Assembly: GCA_035610835.1 (NCBI GenBank)
Contig: CM069442.1
Coordinates: 28,349,798 to 28,413,797, forward strand
Reading direction: 5' to 3'
DNA from: Ophiura sarsii
Lineage: Eukaryota > Echinodermata > Ophiuroidea > Amphilepidida > Ophiuridae
DNA length: 64,000 nt
Shown here: positions 1 to 11,510 of the stretch, piece by piece
How positions within the stretch are numbered: the stretch's first letter is position 1
Layout of the letters: the number at the start of each line of letters is the position of its first letter
Program-made: the position numbers and the translations under genes
Notes under the pieces: generated by a model
What the model saw: only the letters and a program-made list of their open reading frames with translations
Told to the model about the DNA's origin: nothing
Database searches by the model: none

Positions 1-504
1 TATAATTTATACGGAGAAATAACGTCGAATTACCGCGAATGGTGGTAACCACCGATATAGTTTGTGTACTACTCAATGGGTACAGTTCACAACATCTTGT
101 GCGTCTAAAATAAGAACCATTAGAGCTATGCAACTCAAACTTTGGAACACAACTTTTTTAAGGATGACCTTTCATGTAGAATAGAAAACTTCAAGTGGAA
201 AATCGGAACATCTACCTTTAAGTTATAGGGGCATTATGGGATAACCATGTTGCAATGCACAATGGAACACTGAATAAGCGAATGAGTCTTTTCCCTTGAC
301 CAAGATCGTTTTGCAAATGTACTCCTAGTCCTTAGGCAACAACAACAAAAAACCTGTTCTACATATAATACGACCCATTTTATTCACATTTTCAACCCTC
401 CATAAAATGTTACACAATTTGAATTTTTATTTGAGGTTTATTTTGTATTTGATTTTTTTGTGGGTGGGTTGACAGATATAATGAGCAGTAATGATCTAAC
501 TTAC

Positions 505-555
505 CCGATCGTACCATGCCCATATTCCTATACCGACCAGTAAAATACCAGCAAG
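505..555 (-). CDS. Tetraspanin coding exon 2 (second half of TM1)
   Basis: This is a 51-nt exon of 17 codons encoding LAGILLVGIGIWAWYDR. It is bounded by a strong polypyrimidine-AG acceptor (ctttttctttcag) and a gtaagt donor. It is too short for a standard ORF listing; I found it by asking what continues exon 1 in phase 0. The next exon, encoding the small extracellular loop, must lie to the left of this window. Confidence 0.8.
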
Positions 556-3500
556 CTGAAAGAAAAAGAAAAATGGATACTATCATTTTAAACCACTCAT
601 TTCCTAGTTGAGAAAGAAAAATCACACAAGAAATAAATTACAACAGCATACATGTCAGTGTATATGTAGATACTTAATCAAAAGAAAATTGAGGATATAT
701 TGAAATTGCTTTTTGTTTTTATTTTCATTTAACTAATCAATCAATCCATCAATCAATCAATCAATCAATAACACCACTGAAATTCAATGGTATTATAAGC
801 GCCATACAACAAGTAAATATTTCCTTTGCGAAGTATAAAAATAGTCATCTAAGTTTTACATGATATTCTGAATCGGTTCACAGGAAATCACCTGTTATGC
901 GTGACGTCTATAACGACCTGCTTGCCTGCCTGAGCTGTTGTATCCTTCGGTGGTTTCCAGGCAAAAGGATTATACTGTATCTCATACTGTACAGTATCTC
1001 ATGCATAATATTACACCCAGTATACTTCATTTTTTATAGCATTGATCAGAACACATTTCACTTTCACATGGGAAAATTAGCCGCAAAATGTTGTCACACA
1101 GAGGGAATCCAAAAGAATTTGTTCACAAAGAAAGAATAATATACCAGAATCTACGGATTCTCTATATGAAGACAATCTAAAATTATCTGTCGTCCTCCAA
1201 GGGGGAGGGGATATACCACCCCCCCCCCCCCCCCCCCCCTAAAGGACAGTGACCTAGGATGTCTAGGTGATCGGTTTTACATCCCTTGCGCTCATTTTAA
1301 CGAGACAAAATGAGAGTACCACCTTAAAGTTAATACCCGGGGGTAGGGTAAGCTGTCAAAGTGTGAGGGTAGGGGGAAAGGAGGGGGAGGGGGTGGTTGC
1401 CACCTTCTAATTCCTTTAAATCACCATTTTGAAAAATATCTTAATAGTACGGTCCTGAATCTTATTATTAGTATAATGTTAGAAACATCATTTCCCACAC
1501 TTAATGTACTTGTTTAGCAAATAAAAGGGTGAAATTCCAATATTTGGAACTTTTGGGTGACATTTCAATGGAAAGAGGAGACTTCTAGCTATACCATGGT
1601 ACTAAAATAAGCATAATCTGCATCTCGGTTTGGATCCTTTTTAGGGGGTGCCCTTAGGCCAAAAAAAAGAAGTAATGTTGTCCTCCACAGCTTTCAGAGA
1701 GGAGGGGCGCGGCGGGCGGATTTTTTTTCTTTTTTTTCTTTCTTATACCAGCGGAAGCTTTTAAAAAGTTCAGCCAACAAGAAGTTGTAATCACTCTAAG
1801 AGTCACACATTATATGTTATAAACACTTAATTAAATATTCAATGCCATTTCAAAACAAAAAAAAATCAGAAAAATAAAACAAAAAATCGGGAAAAAATAA
1901 AATGGGAGCGGCTCTAAATCTGATGAGCGGGCGGTCAAGGACAACATTACAATTTATATTTTTGGCCTTAGGTACCAGTGTTACAAAATTATCTCAGGAT
2001 GACGAGGTTTAACTTGAATTTTATAGGGGAATTCATTATAAAGGGAGTGTTCATAAATACTTCGGTAGGGGAGCTAAATAAGTATGGGGCTGTTTACAAA
2101 TATAAGCACCCCCCCCCCCAAAAAAAAAAGGGGGGTCAAAAAGTGTTGAGTCAAAACAGGTAATTTTTTACATAACCAGAAAAACATTTGTTTCTGATTC
2201 TTAATACTGAGCAATAACTTGTAAATATTGACAGCGAGGAGCATAGGGTAATCGTCCATGATCGTCCTGAAAAAGAGCCAAGGTAAATTACATTAGCTGA
2301 TTTTATTGTTTTATCGCGGTTACCTTTAATACTATACGTGTAAATAACTCCGCCCTACAATCACGCCTTATCAGTATAGCGCCACCAAGGCTATGCTGAC
2401 CAAAGTTTTAAGTGGGGCTTCTGATCGGCAAGCTGAGTGGCACACCCCTGATGTAGTATTAAAGGTAACGGTAACCGCGATAAAACAACAAAATCAGCTA
2501 ATGTAATATACTTTTTTTGTACATTGGCTCTTTTTTTGGAATGCTATAAAAAGAAAATCTTAATTTTTTTAACAGTTGGGAACACAGCACTTGGCATACT
2601 TTCTTTTCGGTAGAACTTCGCTGCTGAATTTCCAGTCGGCGCAGTTGTCATTATTTTCATTGTCTGCTCTCTGCCCTATCATGAATAATGCATGTTACGA
2701 CTGAATGAATGACAGCATACTGTATGTAAATCTACCGCACGAACATTGCCACCAAAGCTATGCTGACCAAAAATGACGTCAAACGCATGGACGATTACCC
2801 TAATTTATGTAAATATGCAAAAGGGACCATTTTCGCTACGTACATCAGTATAGGACTTTCCTATCTCAAAATTAATGAATCCCTGGTTGAACCGAACGTA
2901 AAGTTTGAACAGAAGGTAAAGTCAAGGGAGAGCGAGTCTTATTAATATCCTCTTTTACACAGTTTTATATATTTATACACTATACACATAGGCTTGATTG
3001 TACACTATTATTAACATACATGTTTTATCGTTTTGAGAACCGCTGGTTTGGTTGACCATCTAGCGGGTCGCGAACGTTACCCGCTAGTTACATAAAAATG
3101 TCACTATAAAACTTTTCTCAATATTTGACAAATAAAACTCCTTTTTTTTTGTGGGCCAAAGTTACCCATCAAGGGTCAAAAGTATCCCCATTCTATGGTA
3201 CACAAGAATTTGAAGTGAAATTTTCTCCATGGAGGGAAATTTGCATTTTTTTCTGGCCCTGGCTACATGTATTTATAATGGACCTGATAAAAATGTGTTT
3301 TGGCTTAAATGTAGTAAGATGTTTGCACTTGACTCCACTTTTTTTTAGCAGCCTTCAATGTAAGTTCAAGCCCAAGGGCACGCGGACCCCACCATTTTAT
3401 GTCATATTTTATATTTCGGCCCATATAAAACACTTGTTGGGTTAAGATTATTTAACCAGGTTCCAAGAAACCCTAGCCCTGCCAAATCCAACAGTAATAC

Positions 3501-6500
3501 TTTGTCAGTAGCCCCTGCTCTTTCAGTGCATCTCAATCGTGTTACGGTATTAGGCCTAAAAAAAAAGAAGTTTGATTGGCGTAACATGACCAAAACAAAT
3601 AGGGTAGGTCGGTCGGGATTTTTTTAATATATTTTATTTTTATTTTTAAATCATCTACTTTTGAACACTTAAAAGACAGCAGTACACACAAATGAAGAGA
3701 CGGCAAAAATTCCCTTTTCTTTAAACATTTTTATTTTTATTTATAGAAACCAACAGACTCTATGAGTACAAGTTTCTGAAGTTTTAAACAATAACAAACT
3801 TCAGATTTCAGGTTTTTTTGTTTTGTTTTTTTCCCCCTCAAAATAATAAAAAAATATTCAGAGTCGGCGATGTATTTAGGGTCGATCGGGTTACGCCAAT
3901 CAAACATTTTTTTTTTAGGCCTAAGCTAGAATGTGGCCTCAGAAAAGCTGTTTTTGATAGCATGTCCTATCTGTGACCTCCATTGCCGCGCCATCGTATC
4001 TTCATAGTCCTCTGTCACCGTTGCTGTAGCCTGTATCATCATCATTGTTGTTGTACAGTATGTGACCCCCCCCCCATAAAAATTACAATGCGTGTGTACC
4101 CAATACATGTGCACATATGCACGCTAAATGTAGTCACACTCACAGCTTTACTCTGTAATTTGTGACCATCCACCACAAATGGGATGTAAAGTCTGCCAGA
4201 ACATTTTGGGGGATATTGTACAGGAAGATTTGTCTTATTAAAAATAAGCTTTTCAATGATGTGTTACATACATTCATATTGCTTGTTAAATCCAAGTGCA
4301 AAATCAATAAATCCATTGATCCTTTTTTCCTATTGTTCATTAGGACATCTCGGTACATGCTCTGCCGACTTGACAGCCCCTTTTTTGCTGGATGGTTTAC
4401 TGTACTTTTTTTGTTTCATGGAGGCGCACATGGAACTTTTTGAGGGCTTCTATTTTTAAAATACCCGTCTGTAACTGTAGCCTTTTTGTGGTACATGTAG
4501 ATACCATAATTACTTGTTTGATTTAATAATAATATTTTTAATTATTAAGCGCCTTACGACGTAAACAGCCTCAAGGCGCTGCACAGAAAAATCTTAAAAA
4601 CATAGCCGGACATACGTTGAAATATACAATAACTATTAAACACATGTACATGTACACAAACAAATATTTATATACACAAAAAAAACATTGGTGACAAAAA
4701 AAACCCTGCATTAAAGTCATTCAAGTCTGCAGTGGTACTTGAAAAAACAAACATGGAAAGACTAGTACCGCTGGTGATGGAGATAGAATAGAAAGTTTGG
4801 ACAAGAAACCAAGAAAACTTGTTCAATGGCCAGACACACAATACGGATCCTGTGTGTAATGGAAATAGGTCAAGGCAAAATTGTGTCTCAACATTGTGAG
4901 GGAAGGCAAGAGAATTTTCAAAGTAAAACGATTGAAGTTTCGCCAACAAGATCAAACAAACCTTATCCTAATTATACAATCCCTAACCCCCAAACCAGGT
5001 TTTTAACCAGAATCACAGTTTGGAAGAGAAAGCAACAAATTGATCGCTGCTCCCCGACCGGGAATCGAACTAAGGATCCAGAACAAAAACCCCAGCCCCC
5101 CATAGGCAAGCCATGGCTCTAGTCTCAACTACTCATTATGTTTAGCGTAGTATAGATGGTGTGACCGGTGACGTCGTGTATTTACAAATGGGACACCCTC
5201 TGTTGATTCCCTCCAGGCAGAATATACAGTAAAGTTAATGAAGACAACATGAAATTTCTTTCTAATGAATTGTAAAACTCATTTATTTATTTTTTTGTGT
5301 GTGAAATGCGATAGCTTATATAGCATTCCTAAGCAAGTTTAAAGACAGTTTTGATAACAATTTGCTGTGACACCACAATCTAGTTAGAAAACCTGATCTG
5401 GCCTATGTAAACTATACGAACTCTTGCCCGGTGTGTTTTGTCTCAAATCAACAGAGGGCGTCCTAAATGTAAACAACGGTCACCTCATCTATACTGCGGT
5501 CACTAAACTATGCTCACTATATTATGATAGGCTTGGTTGATTAAGTCTTCGAAAATCTTCCGCACATGCGCTTGGTGTTAGGCTTGGGCGTAGTATTTTG
5601 GAGTTTACTCAAGAGAGTTCAGAGTTATGCCATATAAAGGTTTATCGCAAATCTTAAAAAAAGCCATTGATTATCCTTTTGCTGTTGCATTGTGGGATCG
5701 CACCGTTCTGGATCCCACAATGCATCAGAAAAGGATAATCAATGGATTTTTTTCTGATTGGCGATTAGGCTTATGGCCCATGCCATGGTTAAAAACTTTT
5801 AAAAAAAGAAAATTCCAAACTTAGAAAAGTACATTTTCAGGTTCTTCTTCTTCTTCCAGTTATAGTACCAACTTCAATTTTGAAGACTTCGGTACTTAGG
5901 GCTTTAAAGGCATATTATGTGATCTTTTCCAGAAAGCGCCCTCTATTCATGATTTTTTTTAGAAGTATATTTTCTTGCAGATTTACATTACTGATCATAA
6001 ATCGTACATACATTGCAAGTTACAGAGCGATACGATTCATAATTACCTCAAAATCATGGTTTTAGAGTAAATTTAGAGTGAAAATATAAACTGTCGTGTT
6101 ATCCAGACAGTTTATTTTCACTCTAAAACCATGATTTTGAAGTAATTAAGAATCGTATCGCCCTATAACTTGAAATGTACGATTTATGATCAGAAATGTA
6201 AATCTGCAAGAAAATCTGCTTTCAATTTTTTTTTCGATGTTGAGGGCGTTCCCTGGAAAGATCACATAATATACCTTTAAATACACAGGACGTGTTAACT
6301 GTGCAACTCCTGCCCTGTAAAACCTAGGACTGACGTGTGTACAGCCACAGACCGGGATGATCCCCTACTCTTTACGAAGGAATCTGTGTCCTTTTAACGT
6401 GCTCGGATTTTGCTCTTCCGATGCACGAGACCACCATTTCTACGTGACTTCTGAACCACGAGGCAATTGAGACTAAGTACCTTGCCCAAGGATGCAAACA

Positions 6501-7035
6501 TGTTGGCCGTAGCGGGGCTCGAACTCACAACCTTTGTATTGTGAGAGCTGCGATCTATCAGGTTAGGGCCTAGTTTCATCTTGGCATACTTCAAACAAAG
6601 TTGATGTATTGTATTGTAACTTACCCAAAAGACAAAATTGGCAAAGAACAATGAATATTTAATACATAAGCTGATTTCCGATGACTCCTGCACTCTACGC
6701 GCTGTTCTCTGTATTCTCGCCAAGCTGCCAGTCTTTCCAGCGGGTTGTCTGGGCTGTCGTTGTCCCTGCCCGCCACTTCGCCCGCTCCGTCCACCACCAC
6801 CACCCCCGCCTCGCTGATGACCACCACCACCACCCCGATTACTTTGATTCTGTTGACGCCCACCGGCATATTGTTGTTGTGGTTGCATTTGTTGTTGTTG
6901 GTACTGATAATTAGGTTGTGGAGGAGGTGGACCGCCCCGACTGTTGTTGTAAGCGCTGGCAGTAGCCCGTGAATATGGTTGGGGTATGTCATCAGGATAC
7001 GGATTGTATGCCGGTGGACGATCCTTGCCAGCCAT
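505..7035 (-). CDS. Tetraspanin (TSPAN5/14/17-like), 5' part of gene, runs off left edge
   Basis: Two coding exons can be placed: exon 1 at 7035-6625 (137 codons, phase 0) and exon 2 at 555-505 (17 codons, phase 0), separated by a 6.1-kb intron. Both donors read gtaagtta, and the exon 2 acceptor is a pyrimidine tract ending ctttcag. Joined, they give a cytosolic tail followed by a first transmembrane helix that starts SLCIKYSLFFANFVFW and continues LAGILLVGIGIWAWYDR. The ExSxCxKY lead, the FWLAG core and the WAW-acidic/basic end of TM1 match the TSPAN5/14/17 (TspanC8) pattern known from animals; that group escorts the ADAM10 protease. The subgroup is an inference, because the diagnostic large loop with eight cysteines lies beyond the window. 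The N-terminal tail is about ten times longer than in the usual family members. Confidence 0.8.
2287..2507. mobile_element. Foldback element with arms of about 45 bp
   Basis: The left arm starts ATTACATTAGCTGATTTTAT and continues through TTTTATCGCGGTTACC. The right arm at about 2452-2507 is its inverted copy with small differences. Matching AAAAGAGCCA/TTGGCTCTTTT segments at about 2271 and 2524 suggest that the inverted symmetry extends further out. The loop (about 2351-2448) is related to sequence at 35353-35456. There is no coding capacity, so this is a non-autonomous DNA element. Confidence 0.6.
2748..2885 (-). mobile_element. Fragment of the CAGGGATACTATTAA repeat family
   Basis: The right half is the reverse complement of the left end shared by the copies at 34634 and 39340, including the block whose inverse reads GGGATAGGAAAGTC. 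The left half (CCACCAAAGCTATGCTGACC) matches the far ends of those copies. It looks like an internally deleted copy that kept both ends. Confidence 0.5.
3550..3924. mobile_element. Foldback MITE with TTAGGCCTAA ends
   Basis: The ends are inverted copies: TAGGCCTAAAAAAAAA then GTTTGATTGGCGTAAC on the left, and GTTACGCCAATCAAAC then TTTTTTAGGCCTAA on the right. The element is about 375 bp, AT-rich inside, and noncoding. Two elements inside the plus-strand tetraspanin intron (52666-52998 and 53320-53660) have a similar design, with GGCC-oligo(A) ends and GACCGACC-type subterminal motifs. Confidence 0.6.
5036..5125 (-). repeat. Possible tRNA-derived SINE head
   Basis: Read on the minus strand there is a B-box-like AGTTCGATTCC followed by CGGTCGGGGAGCA. 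An A-box-like stretch lies about 45 nt upstream. It cannot fold as a proper tRNA, so I call it a SINE-like remnant. Confidence 0.35.
5641..5768. mobile_element. Hairpin element, copy 1 (TTTATCGC/GCGAT ends)
   Basis: This segment is almost wholly self-complementary. CCATTGATTATCC, TTTGCTG and GCATTGTGGGATC are mirrored around a short loop near CACCGTTCTG. A second copy is at 45783-45922. Confidence 0.6.
5908..6276. mobile_element. TTAA-flanked foldback MITE, family B copy 1
   Basis: TTAA at 5904-5907 and 6277-6280 flanks ends reading AGGCATATTATGTGATC and its near-perfect inverse GATCACATAATATACCT. The arms are long (over 100 bp) and nearly meet at the centre. TTAA duplication is the signature of piggyBac-type transposases, so this is probably a non-autonomous piggyBac-like element. 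Other copies are at 31521-31821 and 48195-48567. Confidence 0.75.
6310..6585 (-). repeat. tRNA-derived SINE-like segment
   Basis: On the minus strand a B-box-like GTTCGAGCCC follows GGTTGTGA. Further on comes a conserved-looking block, whose plus-strand reading is TACCTTGCCCAAGGATGCAA, that resembles central domains of widespread marine SINEs. The resemblance is from memory and is not proven. It lies about 40 bp from the tetraspanin exon 1 donor. Confidence 0.4.
6625..7035 (-). CDS. Tetraspanin coding exon 1 with long disordered N-terminal tail
   Basis: The start codon at 7035 has a good Kozak context (AAGATGG). Residues 1-12 contain PPAYNPY, which includes a PPxY motif of the type bound by WW domains. 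Residues 35-63 are Pro/Gln/Tyr-rich with runs of Q, and residues 66-92 hold several RGG/GGR repeats and a poly-Gly tract. Residues 93-115 are basic, and residues 119-137 begin TM1 (SLCIKYSLFFANFVFW). The exon ends at the phase-0 donor TGG|gtaagt. Reading straight through the donor adds only intron-encoded residues that do not look like tetraspanin. All the low-complexity sequence lies in the same frame as the TM1 start, with no stop, so I read it as real coding sequence rather than a chance ORF. Confidence 0.8.
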
Positions 7036-7560
7036 CTTGATTGATTACGGAAGGTGAAAAATTAAAAAATTAGATGATTATTTCCGATTAAAATCCGTTT
7101 ATTTGACCGTGATCACAGTACAGATTTCCTCCCTGATATATGCCGATCTTGCTCCTTGTTTATTTTCTGCAATCAATTATCTCATCGGTGATTCTATAGA
7201 TTAATTATCAAGATAGCATTTCTTGAAATGAATATAACGAAAATTGAATTATTTTTTCAAATGAATTATGAGTTATAGACCTAAGTTATTGATTCAGTAT
7301 GATTCACGTGATACTTGTTTGATATGATCAGTTTATATTTCATGAGAGAGAAAAAAATAAGAACAGTTTTATTTATTTTAGTAACAGTCGTGCTCATCAT
7401 TTGAGGGCGCACATTCATTTCCACCTAGAAAGGCCAGATGGTGCCATAATCAAGATCGACAACTCGGCATTATGTTTATATGGAATGAGCCGTTTTTCAT
7501 TCCTTACATTTTTATGCCGTGGTTAGATAGTAACGGTGTATCACATGAGGGATTAAAATG
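7036..7560. other. 5' flank of the minus-strand tetraspanin
   Basis: This should carry the 5' UTR and promoter of the minus-strand tetraspanin. It is AT-rich with no clear TATA box or CpG island. No coding exon is recognised. Confidence 0.3.
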
Positions 7561-7984
7561 ATTAATAATACATCCCATCCCATCACATAGCCAAAAATTA
7601 ATTCTCCTATAAAATACACTTCATCCCATCTCTGGAGCTACCTGCATCCCAAAAGGGCTCCCATCCCCAATGATTTGGACTAGATCAATTATTGTTGATT
7701 CTATGACAATAGACGGTAGAATTATATAGTATGGCTTGCAAGATAAGAACCTCCCCACAATGCATTATGCTTTTATGCTTTTAAATCTTTTCCAAAGAAG
7801 TAGTCTTGATCCTCTATAACATCAATCGATGGTGACAAATTACTAGAATGAATCTGAGAGTAAGAGTACAAATAGAAATTGCAATTACGGAATGTACAAA
7901 AGCAATCGGACACAATGGTTTCTGGGAAGCCAAGCTATATTGATATCTGCCCGGCCCGCCCCCTGGATATGCCACTGTTTCAAC

Positions 7985-8135
7985 CCTTCCTACTGAGCAC
8001 TATAAAATGAGGAATTCAGGTCGTTTCATCCCACCGCGTTTCATCCCAGAACGGTTTCGACCCTTTACCATTTCATCCCATGGTCGTTTCGACCCAAAAC
8101 CACTTCATCCCATGGTCGTTTCATCCCCGTGTAAT
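7985..8135. repeat. Degenerate TTTCATCCCA tandem repeat
   Basis: Five or more spaced copies of GTTTCATCCCA or GTTTCGACCC occur at roughly 17-30 bp intervals. The reverse complement of the same motif forms a similar cluster at 16355-16475. Confidence 0.55.
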
Positions 8136-8179
8136 ATTCATACCAGTACAAACCATTGATAGTCCATTGATTCGCTCGA

Positions 8180-8560
8180 TATATAGCACACATCACAGCG
8201 GGTAACGCGGGGATCGATTACAGAGCAATACACCCTGATACTACTTTACTAAAATATGGGGCCGCGCCGGTGAATCGCTCACGGAACGGCTCAGCGAGCA
8301 TAGCGGCAATCGATTAAAGGGCAATTACACCGTGAACTTATGCACGCCGCCGCCTTTCCGTATCTACTTCTTTACGGAATTCTTTACTACGATCACGGGG
8401 CCCGGGGAATTGCTCACGGACGGCTAAGCAAGCGTAGCGGGGGTCAATTACAGGGCAATACACCGTGAACTTACGCACGCCGTCTTTACTACTTTACGCG
8501 GAATCGCTTACGTAACGGCTCAGCGGACATAGCGGGGATCGACTAGGACAATACACCCTG
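8180..8560. repeat. Degenerate ~120-bp GC-richer tandem repeat
   Basis: Three to four diverged units share GAATCGCTCACGGAACGGCT, a block like AGCGGGGATCGATTACAG and CAATACACCGTGAACTTA. No open frame spans the array. From 8560 to 9530 I see no gene or repeat. Confidence 0.5.
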
Positions 8561-9529
8561 AACGGGAAGTGTCAACCCTTTTATTTTGATGATCAAATTT
8601 GAACTTCTAGAAAACATCGATTTAGTAAAAATATTGACATTTTCTACCATTTAAAAATGTTCACGGAATACACGGGCGTGTGACCTAAAAGGCGAGTATA
8701 AGCCTTAATACTATTATGAACAATCGAATAGACTATCAGATTCAATGTGAAGAAATTGGAAGAAAACTGAAATTTAAATGATCGTAAGATTGGCCTTTGT
8801 TTACATAGACATTGTTTTGCGCTCTCTTGTTTTTCGGTCTACGTCGCGAATATTCTACGTCGCGGCTATCACAACAACAACAAAAATGGAACCTGGGCAA
8901 TTTTCTTGAGATTACAAAAGTTGTAAAAGGACAGATTTTCAGAAAATATATTTTTGGTTACCTTGTCCGATCCGAATTGAAGACTGGTCAAAATTCTCGT
9001 TTTTTATGATTTTCTCCAAAACGGTCCTTTTTTAGAGCAATTTCATGTTTGGAATTAGATTTATTGAACCCTTTCCTTCAAGAAAATGTATACTTTTATA
9101 ATATATGAATAATGACGTAGTTACGGCAGTTTTACGGAAGCTATTTCTGACACTTGACAGCCCCCTTAAGCGGCGCGTTTAGTATTACGCACGGGAAGAT
9201 CCACCGCGCGACGCAATGTTCGAACAGCAGACAGTTAGTTGAGCTGTCGCAGCATTTGAAAAGTGCAGAACTCCGCTTAATAAATTGCCGCCAAATAACC
9301 ATGCGCCTTTATCCTGACTCAATACCAAAATAATAATTTTAAATCACCCAAAAGAACGGGAACTCGCTTCCGATTAGTAACTTATGATGGTAATTATAAA
9401 GGAAATTTCATTATAAATACATTATAAAATAACAGTTCATCATTGACAATCCGTCCCGCAATCCGTCCGACAACCCATGAAAGTAATCCTTGCATGGACA
9501 ATCCTTTTCCTATCTATAGGCTCTTTAAT

Positions 9530-9950
9530 CATTTAATTATGATTGTTTTGTTTCGGCCAGCACGAATCGTCACAGTAGTATTTATTGTTTGATTTGGACG
9601 GGGGTTAAATCCTTGGTCTCGAAACTGTGCGGTCCCCATAGATTTAAAAATAGAGATCCAGTATGCCGGCGCCATTTTGAAACCATCATGGGGACAAAAT
9701 TGGAGGTATGTCGGTATTTTCCGTAAATGCTCGCGATCATTCGGAAAGTGACATTTTCCGCGTATTTCAAACCTTGGTCCAACGCGTACGCAGTCACTGC
9801 CAAAATAGCGCGGAGTTTTATAAGTGACGCGATCAACGGTCCGACGCGTCACTTCGGGTTTTCTGCCATCACGATAGGCACGCAAAACGGGAAATTAACT
9901 TGCAACGGTGCCAGTAGGCCAAGTTTAATAATACGCAGGTCTTAAATGTC
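9530..9950. other. CpG-richer segment without a recognised gene
   Basis: Overlapping short open frames occur on both strands, and CpG is more frequent than in the neighbourhood. None of the translations resembles a known domain. It could be a decayed element or a distal promoter. Confidence 0.25.
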
Positions 9951-10179
9951 ACTGTACTGAACACAATACTGAATCTCATACAAGTTAAGTTATCAAATGT
10001 TTGAAAAATCACTGTGCGTCCCTGGACCGTACAATTTATATTAGTGATGCCATGTGAAATTTTATATAAATGTATGGAGGGACACAGAAGAATTTCGGTT
10101 CATTCAATACAACCTGGTGAATTATCTCCAAATTATTATTACCCGATATAGTTTCTTAACTTAAAAAACAAGCAGCCAG

Positions 10180-10460
10180 CGAAATTATGATAAAAGAGCA
10201 GCCAAAGATGCCCAAATTCTGATGGGTCGTTCTTTAAAAGCGGCCAAAAGATTATTATATAACGAATATACTTTTAGTCCAGTAACATATCTACATGATT
10301 GTGTCATTCTTAACATGATCATAATGACGAACAAATATGTCCAAAGTACATGATGGGCCCGATGATGGGTCGTTCTTTAAAAGCGGCCAACGAAATTAGG
10401 ACTCGGATTAGTATTAAGAAGTGAGTATACTTTTAGTCCAGTAACCAAAGATAATGATAA
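10180..10460. repeat. Imperfect direct duplication, offset ~154 bp
   Basis: GATGGGTCGTTCTTTAAAAG (about 10218 and 10364) and TATACTTTTAGTCCAGTAAC (about 10268 and 10426) each occur twice in the same order, with diverged sequence between. Confidence 0.5.
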
Positions 10461-10685
10461 GTCCCTTTTTGAAGCTTATCTTTTACCGAAATAGGCCTAC
10501 ATGATCAGGATGAAGACCCAAGTCGCTTAATACATTATGGGTCTGGATATGGAAAACGTTTTTCTAGTAAATGTTGAATTTTGCGCCGTCGAAGGAAACC
10601 CCAACCGGAAGAGTGAGCGCGTCCGCAACTAAACACTCTCTATCTGACCAAAGACGGCCACTTTACTGTCTTTGATCTGACTATA

Positions 10686-10968
10686 CACTGTAAAAACAAA
10701 CGTTTGACTATTGATAAACACTACAACACGTTTATTTGTTGTTGTTTACGTGTAAAGGTATAGGAGGTTGTTAAAGATAACCGGGTTGCATAAACGCTAC
10801 AACGCGTTGATACGTTTATTAACTGTTATATCAAAAACGTGTTTATACCAGCAATTATAAACACATGATTGCTGGTATAAACACGTTTTTGATAACAGTT
10901 AATAAACGTATCAACACGTTGTAGCGTTTATGCAACCCGTTTATCGTAAAACGTTTGTTTTTACAGTG
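10686..10968. mobile_element. TA-flanked foldback MITE with CACTGTAAAAACAAACG ends
   Basis: The ends are perfect inverted copies flanked by TA (10684-10685 and 10969-10970). The inner arms are also mirrored: AAACGTGTTTATACCAGCAA appears inverted as TTGCTGGTATAAACACGTTT. The 283-bp element could therefore fold into one nearly continuous hairpin. It has no coding sequence. Confidence 0.7.
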
Positions 10969-11242
10969 TATAATTCAACCTTTCAGTAGGAACACGAAAA
11001 ACGCCGCGCACAACAGGATTAAAGCTAATCACGGACAAACTGCGCAAAATTCTTTATCAATCGCCATATGATTTATTTTTCAAAATTAGAGATGTAGGCC
11101 TATACCGAAATGCAATTCCACAATGCAATGGCTATTTTACGTTACAACGGGCCAAAGGTTTCATGACAAAGCCCATTAAAATTAGTGTTGATTAGGCCGC
11201 CTCTTAATACTTTACTTTTACCTTTAACATTTTATAACCTTT

Positions 11243-11510
11243 TTAACACTTTCCACGCGGCAAGCGTCTGCAGACGACAATCCAAAATAGCATAAAATGT
11301 TTCAAAAATGTCAACATTATTGAATGTCATTTACCATATTTGGAATAACCATGTGAAATGCATTCAAATAAGTACAAACGTGCCTATTATTTGTTCAGTT
11401 ATCCTTGGAATACACTTGAAAGTTAGTTAGAAAAGGTTTCTGAAAAATCTGCTGTCGTATTTTGTTTTAATTGGTGACAACACTAATTCTGTTCTAGGTA
11501 GCCAAACTAG
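11243..11510. mobile_element. Partial relative of the TTAACACTTTCCACG element
   Basis: The left end TTAACACTTTCCACGCGGC and scattered internal blocks (for example AGTACAAACGTGCCTA) match the intact element at 24336-24551. The right end is not recognisable. Confidence 0.45.

Larger units (their letters stand above)
556..6624 (-). other. Intron 1 of the minus-strand tetraspanin
   Basis: This 6.1-kb stretch has no further coding exon that I can recognise. It holds an AATC microsatellite (about 737-769), a run of C at about 1218-1239, several foldback elements listed separately (2287-2507, 2748-2885, 3550-3924, 5641-5768, 5908-6276), and two tRNA-derived SINE-like segments (about 5036-5125 and 6480-6580). 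The open frames here are short and overlap repeats. Confidence 0.6.

Noticed and set aside
5036..5125. tRNA gene on the minus strand
   Set aside because: A B-box-like sequence is present but no cloverleaf can be formed. A SINE remnant is more likely.
6621..6992. Open frames on both strands over the Gln/Gly-rich exon 1 (His/Thr/Val-rich translations)
   Set aside because: They are frame and strand shadows of the repetitive CAA/GGA codons in the tetraspanin tail. Only the frame starting at 7035 joins to TM1.
9529..9945. Overlapping ORFs of 72-118 codons
   Set aside because: They overlap on both strands in a CpG-richer patch and none resembles a known protein.
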